Source of the DNA: Saccharomyces paradoxus
Lineage: Eukaryota > Ascomycota > Saccharomycetes > Saccharomycetales > Saccharomycetaceae
Direction of reading: 5' to 3'
DNA length: 64,000 nt
Assembly: GCF_002079055.1 (NCBI RefSeq)
Contig: NC_047496.1
Span: 1-64,000 of the forward strand
Shown here: positions 20,538-32,164 of the stretch, piece by piece
How positions within the stretch are numbered: the first letter of the stretch is position 1
How the letters are laid out: each line of letters opens with the position of its first letter
Notes under the pieces: generated by a model
Databases searched by the model: none
The model's input: only the letters and a program-made list of their open reading frames with translations
What the model was told of the DNA's origin: nothing
Made by a program: the position numbers and the translations under genes

Positions 20538-22385
20538 CTAGAATGTGTTAGCTTCATCTAGCTCCTGCTGCTTTGCGCTTGAGGACTGATCAACAACGTC
20601 AACTTGCGGATCATTTTGAGACTCTCCCTTCCGGAAAGGATCAACTACAGTAGACGCAAATTTTCTAGCAGGAACACCTTGATTGAAAAGTTCATTAATT
20701 TCACTAAAGGTTCTACCAGTTGTTTCAGGCAAATCAATGATGACCCAAGCCAAAGTGACTGCGGTGAAACCGCCCCAATATAGACCGGTTTTGGCGCCCC
20801 AGTTCCAGTCGCTCACATTAAGCATATATGGCGTTAGAATGGCATTGATGACGGCCATCAAATTGTAGCAAATACGGGCCAGCACAATAGTCTTGGTCCT
20901 TAATTCTGCGGATGGGATCTCTGCAACGATACAGTAAACTACAGCCCCGATACCGGCGTTGTAGAAGAACGATAAAGCCAACAGTAAACCACCGGCACCG
21001 TTACTAGCATTGCTTCCAGAAGCAAACCCCATTCCACCAATGATAAATAGACAAACCATTTGAAATGCAAGACCATAAGTCAGTATAGTCCATCTCCCAA
21101 CACGGCCAGATATTACCCAGGAACAAAGGGTGCCTGCTAAACCTAGACAGTACTGAATAAGCGAAAAAGTGAACGCCTTGTCAGTGGCCATGCCTGCCCT
21201 TTCAAAGAAATATGTCGAGTAACCAAGTAAAACGGCACCGCTGCTATTCTGAGCAACCCAAGTCAAACACGCAAGTCTTGTTCTTCTTCCATCAACGCCC
21301 TTGAAACAATTGAAGAACGACCCTGATTTCGATGCCAGAAGTCTTTCCTTCTCAATCGTCATCTCAATTTGCTTTAAAGTAATATCCACTTGAATCTCCT
21401 TCTCAGCAGCAGTGCCACTCAGAATCCTATTCAAGGACTTTTTGGCCTCCGCAATCTTATTCTTTCTCACCAGCCACCAAGGCGACTCAGGAGCAAAGAA
21501 AATACCAACAATCAAAGGTGCAGGCCAAATCCATTGTAAGGCGAATGGCAATTTGTAACCTAGGTCAGAATCTCCCAAGTTCTCCTGAGAGTTTTTCATA
21601 ATACCAGAGGCGAAAATTTGGCCAAACAACCAACAGATATTGGAGTAACTGGTCATGTAATATCTCAACGCTAGGGGACAAACTTCCGAAGCGTAAGTAA
21701 CAGCCAGACTCTGGAAGCAGCCCCATGGCATAGCCGACAGAATTTGCCCTACAGCGATCATGGCCAAACTTTTACAGTAGTAAAGGATGAAAATATAAGC
21801 AGTCAACAAACCAAGCGCCGTAATCATTGTATAACGGTTGCCCATGAATTCGACCATGTAAGTGGTAATCTGTAAACCAATCATTTCACCACAAAGAACA
21901 CACATGTTCAAACCAATTTGCCATTGCGAGGTAATTTCGTAGGAGCCTTCCGCATTCATAGTACCGAACTTCCTCTGGAAAACTGGCAATGCATAAAGTG
22001 CACTCAAAAGCGCAGTATCATAACCCTCCATAACCAGCGTAGTGGACACTAAAATAGACCATAAGGCAGCCTTTGGATATTTTCGCAAAGCTTGCCTCAA
22101 AGTCATGCTTTTCTCCTCATTGTTAGCTTCGTTCGCATCATCAGCAGCGTCTGCAACTCTGATTTCACTTTCGCTGTCCCCTTCAGAATCGCCTAGCTGT
22201 CCACCATTAGTGGTGAACTCCAAGTGGTCCAACTCAAATGCGCCGTCTTTCTTCTCTTCTTCTAAATCCTCCGCGTCTAAAATCTTTGCTCGCATGACTG
22301 TACCGCTTGAAGAGTCCGGAATATTTGCGATCTCATCCTCTGGCACATTTCTTTTCCTGCTTACCAGCGAGATGATATTTTTCAT
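20538..22385 (-). CDS. AGT1: Broad-specificity alpha-glucoside:H+ symporter (AGT1/MAL11)
   Basis: A 615-residue permease of the sugar porter family, closest to Agt1/Mal11 (616 residues). The N terminus MKNIISLVSRKR and the tail end (EINELFNQGVPARKFAS…) match AGT1 rather than MAL31/MAL61. It has 12 membrane segments after a ~100-residue acidic N-terminal tail. Glu120 and Asp123 in TTLVMEGYDTALL, reported as needed for proton-coupled transport in Agt1, are present. Also seen: PESPWWLVRK after segment 6 and PETTGRTFSEI at the end. It should carry maltose, maltotriose, trehalose, turanose and other alpha-glucosides across the plasma membrane. Downstream lies a dead MAL activator; there is no adjacent maltase, but isomaltase genes flank the block on both sides. 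The frame is fully intact. Confidence 0.94.
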   Translation of the reverse strand: MKNIISLVSRKRNVPEDEIANIPDSSSGTVMRAKILDAEDLEEEKKDGAFELDHLEFTTNGGQLGDSEGDSESEIRVADAADDANEANNEEKSMTLRQALRKYPKAALWSILVSTTLVMEGYDTALLSALYALPVFQRKFGTMNAEGSYEITSQWQIGLNMCVLCGEMIGLQITTYMVEFMGNRYTMITALGLLTAYIFILYYCKSLAMIAVGQILSAMPWGCFQSLAVTYASEVCPLALRYYMTSYSNICWLFGQIFASGIMKNSQENLGDSDLGYKLPFALQWIWPAPLIVGIFFAPESPWWLVRKNKIAEAKKSLNRILSGTAAEKEIQVDITLKQIEMTIEKERLLASKSGSFFNCFKGVDGRRTRLACLTWVAQNSSGAVLLGYSTYFFERAGMATDKAFTFSLIQYCLGLAGTLCSWVISGRVGRWTILTYGLAFQMVCLFIIGGMGFASGSNASNGAGGLLLALSFFYNAGIGAVVYCIVAEIPSAELRTKTIVLARICYNLMAVINAILTPYMLNVSDWNWGAKTGLYWGGFTAVTLAWVIIDLPETTGRTFSEINELFNQGVPARKFASTVVDPFRKGESQNDPQVDVVDQSSSAKQQELDEANTF

Positions 22386-25300
22386 ACTGTAATATTTTTC
22401 TTAATTGTTTGATGGTTATCTATGCACTCTTACAGAGAAAGAAACGGTAAAAAGATGTAGAGTTTCTCGATAAGTGTTGATTTCCAACTGCTTTTATACA
22501 AAGAACACGTTCCTTTTGATGAGTACTAGAAACTTGTAACCTTTTGAAGTGAGGTCGATATGTCTCCAAATGTCCCGATATCGGTGCGACGTGCTTAGAT
22601 GTGGCTATTGCAGTCTCCCCCTTAAAGGCCCTCCCCTCGAATAAGACCATGCGTGGAAAACAAATATTTTTGATAGCAAGAAGGAGGGAAGAACTAAAGA
22701 GGCTTTGACCGCAATAAAGGACAATACAAATTCAAAGAATCAGAATAGCGGCGCTTGCGACTGTTTGCGACTGTTTGTGGGGAAAGCGGGGCAACGAAGA
22801 CACTAGGACACAATGGGTGCCGATCCACGGGGTAGACTAAAACCACAGCACCTGGAACTTTTTTCGGTGAAACAGGTTTGCTTGCCGGTAAGCGACTACA
22901 GTATAGTGATTTACCCATTTCTTCGGCTGTCATCCAGTAAGCAGTTGGTTGTGGTACCTGAATACAGGCATAACTACGCGACGCTCTGTGGAAGTGGCGT
23001 ACCGCCGCACAATTTATGCTCGAGAAAGGAAAAAGAACGGGGAAATAAACTTTTCTTTTTTCTTCCGCATGGAGCATTTCTCGGGAAAATACAATAAAAA
23101 AGCGGAGGTTATGCATGCATATGTTGCAACTTCGTGTCCCAGTTCTTTGAGCTTTGATGACAATAAAGATCTTGACCCAAGTCTACTGATGCGTAGTTTT
23201 CCTCCTCTAAATGACTGATGACAGACTGAGTTATCGTAGCAAAAACTTGAAACCGGTAGCCCGTCGACCCTGAAGCGTCGGCCCTGAACGCTTGACATGG
23301 TGTAGAAAGAGGCCACGGCCAGTAAGTCCATCTCGTCAAGCTCGAAGACACCAGCGGTGACGTTTGGAGTGGTTGGGCTAGAATTACGTCTAAGCTTGGC
23401 TATCTCGTTTGAATCTTTACAAGAGCATACGGGCAGCAATATGATGAGCTATGTGGATGTTGGGCTCGTTATGGTGCGGATGAGGATTTTTTTTCTGTAT
23501 GATTGAGATGGCCAGCGTCGTTGCTAATTTGACTGTTAGCCACTGTACTACAGAGGTTGAGTGGTCCAAGAAGAGTGGGCCTTCGAATCCAAGGTGCGAC
23601 AAGCCTATCTCAGAGACTGCCTTTGGACTTTGATCGAAAGAGTTACTTAAACTCCCCGAGCAGTTGCAGATCGTTTTTTCTGTGGTTCATTCTTCGAGGT
23701 ATGATGAAAAAAGTAATCCAATTTCTTCAAACAACTGGGGATCATTTCAAGTAGTGTAGCTTCAAGAAATGTTGAGAAAAGGGAGGGTTTTTGCGTCTGG
23801 CCAACATGATTTCAAGTGGGGAAACGGAGAGAGCTGTGCGTCTATTTACGAACACATCGCAACATTTATGGGTACTTAATAGGCATATGTGCCAAGTGTT
23901 TCGAAGTTGAAGGCTTACCAGATGCTTCTACTACTGATTCAACCGTTCCTTCAACGATTGGGACCACTAGTTTCATGAATAGGCCACGCACTCACGAATG
24001 ATATAGAAAAATGCGTCAACACGTGCTTTCCCAAATTCTACAGGACGAAAAATCACTATTGTTGTGGGGCTGTGTTGGCGAGATCGGGTTGGAGAAATGG
24101 TGTTGGTGATGATATCAGTGCCAAGGAGGAAGGTCTCGCATGAAGTGTAACTCCACGCACATCTCAGTAGCCGGAAGGCTTGGCCTTAAACTTGAACAGA
24201 ATCCATCCCATTTTGAAAGGCTTTTAGTTTGTTAAAAGGACTAAATTCGGTCTGTGAAAAATACGACCAATCTCGGGGCAGCTTCGATCTTTAAAAGAGC
24301 ATGTAGTGTCTTCCGCAATACTGTTGACCCTTGATAGTTTTCTTCCCGTGCTGCCCTCGTAGAACGCCAATGTCAAAGGTTGAGTGGCTTTTGCTTCTAA
24401 TCCGTCAGTGCCAATCGGATGAAGCGCGTGTAATGAACCAGTGCTTCTGCAGTCATCGAACGGGCCTACCGCAATGTCTCAGAAAAGATGCGAAATATTT
24501 TGAGACATTGGCCTTGGATTCCAAATACCTTGGGATATGGATGTTCAGGAGAAATATGCGGGTTGCTTGAGGGACCCAAGGCCTTAGAACGATATGTACC
24601 GGAGCGAAATCAATGCGGAAGCTGCCATCTTTCCCGTTAGAAAGGCTTGCAAGTTGCAGAGGGCAATTACTGTGTAGGCACATAACTTTACGTGACGTAA
24701 AGCTTTCTCTTTCCATGATCTTACCTCTTCTTTTTCTTTGTCCCGGAGTGATTAGTGTTCTTCTATCGTTTTACATTAGTTTTTTTATGTTACCCAAGAG
24801 AATCTACATCTTCGCCCAATAAAACCATAGTCTCATATATACATACGAACAGAGAGCGTGCGCCTTTACACAATAGCAGTTGCACTCGAACAAAGGTTTA
24901 AAGTAAGCAACAGGTAATTTGCGGTACGTACGCTTGACCCCTAGCGTCGTTCATGTTCTAGATGCTACATTACACAGAATCTACGTATTCACGCCAACTC
25001 TGAGACATCTATTTCAGGTAAAGCGCCGGAATTTGTAGCAAAGATACGCATGTATTCACTTAGAATATTGGAATGAATTAAGTGTTAATAGGTGTTTGGC
25101 TTCTCTCTTCAGGCTTTTCCCGTACAAAGGCTTCATCTTTTTGACATAGCGCATTTCTGCACGGTCCAAGTCCATTCTGTCAGCTCAAACAGTTGGAAGT
25201 ACCCTGCGAAAAAATAATTCGAAATCTTGAGTCATCTTTTAAGCTATAATAGAGACGTATAATAGTTAGATTTATAATGATGGAATGTACATAAGGAAGC

Positions 25301-25513
25301 ACTTGTTTTTTTCCTACTCCATACCTTTGTATTTCTTCTAGGAAGAGACTCATTGGCTAGTAGATACACTATAACTTACTTAAAAATAGTGAAAGAAAAG
25401 TTTTTAATAATTTCTCAATAGAGAAAAGAGTAAGAAAAAGACATATAAACATACTAACCATAAGTGTGAACTTCTTTATTGTGGAAACCAACAAAAAAAT
25501 TTCAAGGCGCTCG
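22386..25513. other. AGT1 promoter and 3.1 kb without an intact gene
   Basis: The AGT1 promoter occupies the left part, with TTGCGACTG repeated at 22755-22763 and 22765-22773. The rest has higher GC than neighbouring spacers, suggesting decayed coding DNA. The best candidate is a 141-codon open frame on the minus strand (23014-23439) without an ATG. Its …FELDEMDLLAVASFYTMSS… stretch faintly resembles the middle region of fungal zinc-cluster regulators, but I cannot confirm it. No maltase gene, which would normally lie divergent from a MAL permease, is detectable. Confidence 0.45.
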
Positions 25514-27259
25514 TTATTTCATGGAATAAAGTCTTCCTTCCCATGGCTGTAAGGTACGCGACTTACCATTTGAGTCTGCATAGTTACCGAAAAACATAGT
25601 GTAAGAGGCCTTTTCATCAGGCACTGGGAAGTCTGTGTTGTCGCTACTGAAGTTGAAAACGGCAAACATTTTTTTACTATCCGCGTCTTTGGTGAACATG
25701 AACAATTTGTCATTATCTAAATTAAAGAACTGGAAGTTGTGTCCGTACACAAGAATATCTTTGTGTTCTTTTCTAACCTGCAAGGCTTTTTTCCAGAAAT
25801 AGAAAACAGAATCTTTGTCTTTCAACTCAGCTTCTGCATTAATCCCGTCCCTAAACGATTCATTTATGTCTAGCCAAGGTTTAGCGTTCTTCGAAAAACC
25901 TGCACAAGGTTCTTCGCCGGTCCATGGGAAAGGTGTTCTTCCATGATCCCTGGAAATCAAAGCTAATGCTTCAAAGAACTTTCTCATTTTTTCTGAGTCC
26001 TCACCGTAGTCACGTTTGATGGCAGCGTAAGTGCCAGTACCTTCGACACATTTGATTTGCTCAATCTTTCTATTTTTGAAGTTAGGCATGCCCAGTTCCT
26101 GACCTTGATAAATAAACACAGTACCAGTCAATGAGATAATAAGCGTGGCCAACATTTTCGACGAAATCTCACGCCATTTAGGAGAATCACAACCAAAACG
26201 CGAAACACTACGAGGTTGATCGTGGTTTTCTAAGTAGATGGTGGACCAGCAATCAGTATTTTCGATAAACAGAAAACTTTCTGCAAGGGCCAGCTTAAAG
26301 TCTTTCAAGGTAAAGGGAATAAGCTCATACTTAAATTCTGGGCTTTCACCTACTGAGGTGTGCTTGAAGTTGAACATCATGTTAAGTTCTCCCTCCTTGG
26401 CACTAGTATAGTCCTTGAAGTCATTTTCGTTCCCGACACCAACTTCTCCGACAGTCATAATTTCTTTGCCCTCTGGGACTTGAGAAATCATGTATTGGCG
26501 CATTTCTTTATGGTACTCGTGAATACGTGGTCCATTTATGAAAAAAGCCGTCCCATCCTGGTAAGGAACGGTTGGATCAGTAATAGGAGCATCTGGCAAG
26601 CCCCCAACTTTGGAGTACATGCTACCCACATCAATTCTGAACCCATCAACATTGTGGCGTAACCAGTAGCCTACTGAGGAGTCATAAATGGCCTTACGGC
26701 ACTCTTCATTTTCCCAGTTGAAATCAGGTTGGCCAGGAGCAAAAACGTGCATGAAGAACTCACCTGTTTTCTCATCATATCTCCAAGCTGATCCACCAAA
26801 GAAAGACCTCCAATTGTTTGGGGGAATTGGATTACGTTTTTCATCGTAACCCTTAGGAGGTCTCCAAAAGAACCAGTCACGCTTTGGGTTGGTTTTAGAA
26901 GATCTACTTTCTTTGAACCATTCATGCTCTTCGGAACAATGGTTAATGACCAAGTCAACAATCACCTTGATACCTCTTTTATGAGATTCTTCGATCAACT
27001 GAAAACAATCCTCGTTTGTTCCGTAACGAGGCCAAACCTTCTCATAGTTCGCAATATCATATCCCATATCTTCCTGAGGGGATTCGTAGAACGGACACAC
27101 CCATATAGCGTCGACACCTAACTCCTTAATGTAGTCAAGTTTGGAAGTAATCCCGGCCAGGTCACCCCAACCGTCATTGTCGGAGTCTTTGAAACTAGCG
27201 GGGTAAATTTGATAGACGGTGGCTTCTTTCCACCATTTTGGATTATGGATTATTGTCAT
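25514..27259 (-). CDS. IMA5: Alpha-glucosidase / isomaltase IMA5
   Basis: A 581-residue GH13 alpha-glucosidase with the exact length of S. cerevisiae Ima5 (YJL216C), the most divergent isomaltase, eight residues shorter than IMA1-4. The catalytic set is Asp210 (GFRIDVGS), Glu272 (TVGEVGV) and Asp347 (ENHDQPR). Val211 marks isomaltase-type specificity for alpha-1,6 links. The [13 protein letters not shown] start and WEGRLYSMK end fit Ima5. It is cytosolic, without signal peptide. It is divergent from HXT8 with 774 bases between, repeating the layout of the IMA/HXT9 pair 15 kb to the left. In S. cerevisiae it directly follows REE1; here an AGT1-bearing block separates them. Confidence 0.96.
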   Translation of the reverse strand: MTIIHNPKWWKEATVYQIYPASFKDSDNDGWGDLAGITSKLDYIKELGVDAIWVCPFYESPQEDMGYDIANYEKVWPRYGTNEDCFQLIEESHKRGIKVIVDLVINHCSEEHEWFKESRSSKTNPKRDWFFWRPPKGYDEKRNPIPPNNWRSFFGGSAWRYDEKTGEFFMHVFAPGQPDFNWENEECRKAIYDSSVGYWLRHNVDGFRIDVGSMYSKVGGLPDAPITDPTVPYQDGTAFFINGPRIHEYHKEMRQYMISQVPEGKEIMTVGEVGVGNENDFKDYTSAKEGELNMMFNFKHTSVGESPEFKYELIPFTLKDFKLALAESFLFIENTDCWSTIYLENHDQPRSVSRFGCDSPKWREISSKMLATLIISLTGTVFIYQGQELGMPNFKNRKIEQIKCVEGTGTYAAIKRDYGEDSEKMRKFFEALALISRDHGRTPFPWTGEEPCAGFSKNAKPWLDINESFRDGINAEAELKDKDSVFYFWKKALQVRKEHKDILVYGHNFQFFNLDNDKLFMFTKDADSKKMFAVFNFSSDNTDFPVPDEKASYTMFFGNYADSNGKSRTLQPWEGRLYSMK

Positions 27260-28033
27260 GTTTTCTTGTTTGTATCAAGTGCTCTGTTTAGTTTTTTTTC
27301 GAGAGACAATAATGTTTTGCTGATGAAAAGGTGTGGATTAGTGTCTTATATATAATTCGCTGGAAGTCCCTGCGAAGTATCTCCTACAGTGGTGGCAGTG
27401 GAATCCCACTGTTCACTTAGCACAGATTGTTTTTCTCGGAGAATTAGCTTTGGGCACCATGACGATAATCGTGCACAAGGTTGTGAATAATTCAATTTTC
27501 CAGGTTTCTCCGAAGATTCTCCGCGAGAAAACAAATGTCCCGAAGCTTGTTTCCCCGTTTTTTTTTCCGGCTAGGCGTTTTCTCTTTCTTGTAAGCGCTA
27601 TTGTATCACCTCCACAGAGGGACAGCTCCAGAACCTTGCGGAGAAAAGGAGAAAACCCACAGAAAATGACCTACAGCATTCGGCTGCGGCTGTTTGTGGG
27701 GCTACTTGCTTAAAAAGCTGGAGAAATTAGTGGATCCGTCCATTACCCGACCTGAAAGGTGGCAGGAATTTTCCCGAAAATAATTCCATCTCGAGACTGT
27801 TAGTGAGCTCTAGGAACTTTCCTCTATACTTTGCATGCAGTGACGTATAATATTTGCTGTAAAAAAAAAAAGTAGAATAGTATGGTGGTGGCCTTGTGAC
27901 TAACATCATTAACAGCTGGGATGGAGACTCTTGAAAAGATATATTTAAGCCACTGCTTTTGTTTTTCATTGTTAATTTAGATTGTTTATCTTGTTTCATT
28001 TGTACTTAGCTTAAAAAAAATCAAGGATAAAAA
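27260..28033. promoter_or_regulatory. Divergent IMA5/HXT8 promoter with CTCCGCG motifs
   Basis: This region contains TTTCTCCG at 27505-27512, ATTCTCCGCG at 27516-27525 and an inverted copy GCGGAGAAA at 27638-27646. There is also a TTCTCGGAGAA palindrome near 27433-27443. They resemble the TTTCTCCGCG array in the other IMA/HXT promoter, so one zinc-cluster activator (for example a MAL-type activator) may serve both modules. That regulator is inferred, not shown. Confidence 0.55.
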
Positions 28034-29731
28034 ATGACTAGCTTACCGAGGGAGAATATTGCCGAAGAGGTATTTGGTAGTCATCAAACATCAGCGGAAG
28101 ATTCCTTCCGCCTATCAAAACACACCGTGGAGGAAAACAAGGCATTTTCTGATACCAATGGGGAAGAAGCAGAGGAGGTTATCATCCCAGAGAAGCCTGC
28201 TTCAGCCTATGTCACTGTCTCTATTATGTGTTTGTGTATGGCATTTGGTGGATTTATGTCTGGTTGGGATACTGGTACGATTTCTGGGTTTGTCAATCAG
28301 ACTGATTTCTTAAGAAGATTTGGTAATTATAGTCATTCCAAAAATACTTACTACTTGTCTAACGTGAGAACCGGGTTGATTGTGTCCATCTTTAATGTGG
28401 GAAGCGCCATCGGCTGTCTTTTCCTGTCTAAACTGGGTGATATTTACGGCCGTTGCATGGGTTTGATTATAGTTATTGTCGTTTATATGGTTGGTATTGT
28501 TATTCAGATTGCCTCTGTGGATAAATGGTACCAATACTTTATTGGGAGAATTATCGCTGGTATTGGTGCTGGTTCTATCAGTGTCCTTGCTCCAATGCTT
28601 ATTTCAGAAACCGCTCCAAAGCATATTAGAGGTACTTTGCTTGCTTGTTGGCAATTGATGGTGACATTTGCCATTTTCTTGGGTTATTGTACTAATTATG
28701 GTACTAAGACTTACTCGAATTCTGTTCAATGGCGTGTTCCTCTTGGCCTATGTTTTGCATGGGCCATTATCATGATTGGAGGTATGATGTTTGTCCCGGA
28801 ATCACCTCGGTTTCTGGTACAAGTCAAGAAGCCTGAACAAGCTAGAGCTTCCTTTGCCAAGTCAAACAAACTTATTGTTGACGATCCTGCTGTGATTGCC
28901 GAGATCGATCTTCTTATTGCTGGAGTTGAGGCCGAAGAAGCAATGGGAACGGCTTCTTGGAAGGAATTATTTTCGACGAAGACCAAAGTCTTTCAACGTT
29001 TATCAATGACAGTCATGATTAACTCTTTGCAACAACTTACTGGTGACAACTATTTCTTCTATTATGGTACTACCATCTTTAAATCTGTTGGTATGACAGA
29101 CTCTTTTGAGACTTCTATTGTCTTGGGTATTGTGAATTTTGCTTCATGCTTCTTTTCACTTTATTCTGTTGATAAGTTAGGACGTCGTAAATGTCTTTTG
29201 CTTGGTGCTGCTACTATGACGGCGTGTATGGTTATTTATGCTTCCGTTGGTGTTACAAGATTATATCCCAATGGTAAGGATCAGCCATCATCCAAAGGTG
29301 CTGGTAACTGTATGATTGTCTTCACTTGTTTCTACATTTTCTGCTTTTCCTGCACTTGGGGTCCGGTTTGTTATGTGATTATCTCTGAAACATTTCCATT
29401 AAGAGTGAGATCCAAGTGTATGTCTGTTGCAACGGCGGCCAACCTGCTATGGGGTTTCTTGATTGGGTTTTTTACGCCTTTCATTACTTCAGCAATTAAT
29501 TTCTACTATGGTTATGTTTTCATGGGCTGCTTAGCATTTTCGTATTTTTATGTTTTCTTCTTTGTTCCAGAAACGAAGGGACTTTCTTTGGAAGAAGTTG
29601 ACGAGATGTGGATGGACGGAGTTTTACCTTGGAAATCTACATCCTGGATCCCAGCTTCTAGAAGAAATGCCGATTACGATAACGAGAAATTACAACATGA
29701 CGAGAAACCTTTGTATAAGAGAATGTTCTAG
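28034..29731 (+). CDS. HXT8: Hexose transporter family protein HXT8
   Basis: A 565-residue sugar porter with 12 predicted membrane segments. Motifs: [16 protein letters not shown] (segment 1), [39 protein letters not shown] (segment 7), [10 protein letters not shown] and [18 protein letters not shown]. Sequence and synteny match S. cerevisiae Hxt8 (YJL214W, 569 residues). The divergent part is the N-terminal ~55 residues. Hxt8 is expressed at low level with a poorly defined role in glucose uptake. GRCMG replaces the usual GRRxG at the loop 2-3 motif, as it does in S. cerevisiae Hxt8 as I remember it. Confidence 0.95.
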   Translation: MTSLPRENIAEEVFGSHQTSAEDSFRLSKHTVEENKAFSDTNGEEAEEVIIPEKPASAYVTVSIMCLCMAFGGFMSGWDTGTISGFVNQTDFLRRFGNYSHSKNTYYLSNVRTGLIVSIFNVGSAIGCLFLSKLGDIYGRCMGLIIVIVVYMVGIVIQIASVDKWYQYFIGRIIAGIGAGSISVLAPMLISETAPKHIRGTLLACWQLMVTFAIFLGYCTNYGTKTYSNSVQWRVPLGLCFAWAIIMIGGMMFVPESPRFLVQVKKPEQARASFAKSNKLIVDDPAVIAEIDLLIAGVEAEEAMGTASWKELFSTKTKVFQRLSMTVMINSLQQLTGDNYFFYYGTTIFKSVGMTDSFETSIVLGIVNFASCFFSLYSVDKLGRRKCLLLGAATMTACMVIYASVGVTRLYPNGKDQPSSKGAGNCMIVFTCFYIFCFSCTWGPVCYVIISETFPLRVRSKCMSVATAANLLWGFLIGFFTPFITSAINFYYGYVFMGCLAFSYFYVFFFVPETKGLSLEEVDEMWMDGVLPWKSTSWIPASRRNADYDNEKLQHDEKPLYKRMF

Positions 29732-30277
29732 GTTGGCGAAAAAAATTCACGTAGAAAAACTGTAAAATTCACAGGTAAATAACATCCACCGCAGCCCATA
29801 GATCTCATACTGGAGACCGAAAACTTGATACATTAATAATATTAAATATTTGAAGCGTTGTTATGAATTCATCAATTCCCTTAAATGATATAATATAATT
29901 TTTTAGTTGTTTTTTTTTCCTTTCATTTCCTTGTAGAAACGGTAATTTGCAACATTACAAGGTATCATGTTATAATACATCTAAAATGCAATCCTACCCT
30001 CCGCATCTTCCGAAAGGAGTTGAACAATTCTAGATAATAATAATCATGCACCAATGAGAATCAGGTCTCCCATCGGTGGAAGTTATTCTGTTGAAAGAAT
30101 AAAAAAAGATAAAAGGTCAGAGCTATTTGGGTCTAGCTCAGTTCAATCCAAAGCAAGCATCTTCTGTCTTACTCCAGAATACTACATATAAACGCCTCTT
30201 TTGATAGGAGAACCGAAAAGCTCATATAATTGTGCATTTTATTTCTGACCTCCATTCAATTTTAATATCAAATAGAA
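29732..30277. other. Spacer after HXT8
   Basis: AT-rich 3' region of HXT8. No gene or RNA is recognised. Confidence 0.5.
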
Positions 30278-30737
30278 ATGTCATAACCTGATTTATGTCG
30301 TGCTTATCTGCAAGCTCTGAATGAAGGAAAATCAGAAAATTTTCTATCTCTGTTCGCATCTGGTGCTGTTGTTTCATCTTTATTATATGGAATTAAGGCG
30401 TTAGAAGATTTCTATACAGAACTCTTTAGTGATAGGAATTAGTCTACCATGACGTTATTGAACGTATTTTCATCGAATGCAAAAACTGTTGCATTACTTT
30501 TCCACTATAAGTGGAGATTGAAAAACGAAAAGATTGCAAATTTCGAGTGTGTTTATGTCATTAAATTGGATTCTGAAGCGAATAAATTTGAGAAAAATAA
30601 CTATAATTTATGATACCCATCCATTGTGGGGACCCTTCGACAACGTTAAAATGTCACGAGGGCCCATGACTTATCTTATTGAAAAACACGATAAGGAAAT
30701 AGTACAAATTTACTCTTATTATAAACTATTCATGTAA
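30278..30737 (+). pseudogene. Dead SnoaL-like (NTF2-fold) gene
   Basis: From ATG at 30278-30280 the frame reads MS-stop-PDLCRAYLQALNEGKSENFL, with a stop at codon 3 (30284-30286), then SGAVVSSLLYGIKALEDFYT, a TAG at 30440-30442, then TLLNVFSSNAKTVALLFHYK. After a shift in an A-rich run near 30592-30600 it gives ITIIYDTHPLWGPFDNVK. The order (short helix, 'FASGAVV…', 'FYTELF', beta strands, 'IIYDTHPLRGPF'-like end) is that of SnoaL-like polyketide-cyclase or steroid-isomerase-fold proteins. Two in-frame stops and one frameshift show it is not expressed as a single chain. I know of no S. cerevisiae gene at this place; relatives are common in bacteria and filamentous fungi, so foreign origin is possible. 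Confidence 0.65.
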
Positions 30738-31466
30738 TTTCGGTTATGAGGATATGTTCATATATAATACAATAATATCATCCACAAAGTGCTTTCTTAA
30801 TATTGTTACACTTGACAAAGGCCAGTTCAAATATTTCGGTCAATGCCATTCTTTTCTTGCCTCAGTGTCCACCAAGAACGAGGAGAAATTGAACAATGGC
30901 AGCTTTAATGATTGATGCTTATAGAGATTTTTTTTCCTTTCAAAAGGTTGAACAACGTATCGCTGCTGCTGCATATCACGTAACAGAACATAGTTCAATA
31001 ATTAACTAGCTTGTATATGCAAAGATTAAACAGGAAACCCCTGATGCTCCTTGTATACTATTTTTGTCGCGATTAAAAGGTACGTTCGTTTAAGTATATA
31101 AATAGATACTAATATATGTGCATATATTGTCTTTACAAACGTCTTGGATATGCAAGTAAGCGATGGTTGACTTGATTTTTCAAGGGAATTTCATTGACGC
31201 GTAATGCATAAAGACGGCAAATCACCTCGAGGTGACGGCATTAGTATATTTATCGGCCCCCAACATAATAAAATCAGTTTAATTCGATATGATCAGATTT
31301 ATCCATTATAAAAAAATGAAGTTTTCAACTAGCAGTAAGCTACAAATATTATTTATTCAAGGTATGTAAGGTGGTGCCGTTAAAGCAAATGAGACAATGT
31401 CAAAAGCTTGTAATCTCTCAAAACGACAGACAGCGAAACATATAAAAACCTCGTATTATAGCCCTT

Positions 31467-31973
31467 GTGAAGAGTGTTTTTATTCTCCTTCACTTCTCCC
31501 CTCCCCATTGTAAAGATGATCACAGACCTGTGAAGGCTTGGAAAGAATGCTTTTACTTCAAGCCTCAATTGAACAACGATCTATCCTACAAGCAATACCA
31601 AAGATGTTACGCTTACTTCTCTTCATCTTTGTACAATGTTCATCGTGACTGGAAGAAAGTTACCGGCTACGGTAAGAGATTGGCTATTTTGCCACCAGAC
31701 TACGTCTCCAACTACACTAATGAATACTTGTCCTGGCTAGAACCAGAAGAAGTTTCTGATCCTTTGGAAGCTCAAAAGCCATGGCTATTCATCAAGAAAA
31801 ATGTAGAAAGTAAGGCACTTTCAAGAGATTGGCTCTTCCAGATTAAACTTATTTCATCACCTGGAGAGCCTTTTCTCCTCATCATCTTGTTTTCTACGCG
31901 ATATATACACATATATGCACACATACCGAGATTTCTTCATGAGCTTTTCAATAAGGTTTCTTTTCTCTTTTAG
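31467..31973 (+). other. Coding-like fragment of unknown gene
   Basis: A 168-codon open frame without an ATG start (its first codon is GTG). Codons from about 31530 to 31810 are strongly of the favoured yeast set (AAG, TAC, TTG, TCC, CCA), unlike the surrounding AT-rich spacer. The predicted peptide there (…[20 protein letters not shown]… then …[20 protein letters not shown]…) looks like part of a real, well-expressed protein, but I do not recognise the family. Past about 31815 the composition returns to spacer-like. I read it as a gene fragment left by rearrangement. Confidence 0.4.
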
Positions 31974-32164
31974 TTTTGTTGCTGACAAGGAATCAAAATG
32001 TTTAATGGATTTGTAAAAGTGTAGCTTATTTTTGTAAGAAATGGAGACTACTGATGTTTCTAAAGTCTTGAAGATTCTTTAAAGTCCGTTCACGTCATGA
32101 GTAATATTGTTGGCAGATTCCGGTTTCTTCAAAATTTAAACATAAAGGACTCATCGAAAACAAC

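Noticed and set aside
30278-30737. Programmed stop readthrough and frameshifting of the SnoaL-like gene
   Set aside because: Two stops plus a shift in an A-rich run, one of them at codon 3, are far better explained by decay; no stimulatory structure or readthrough context is evident.
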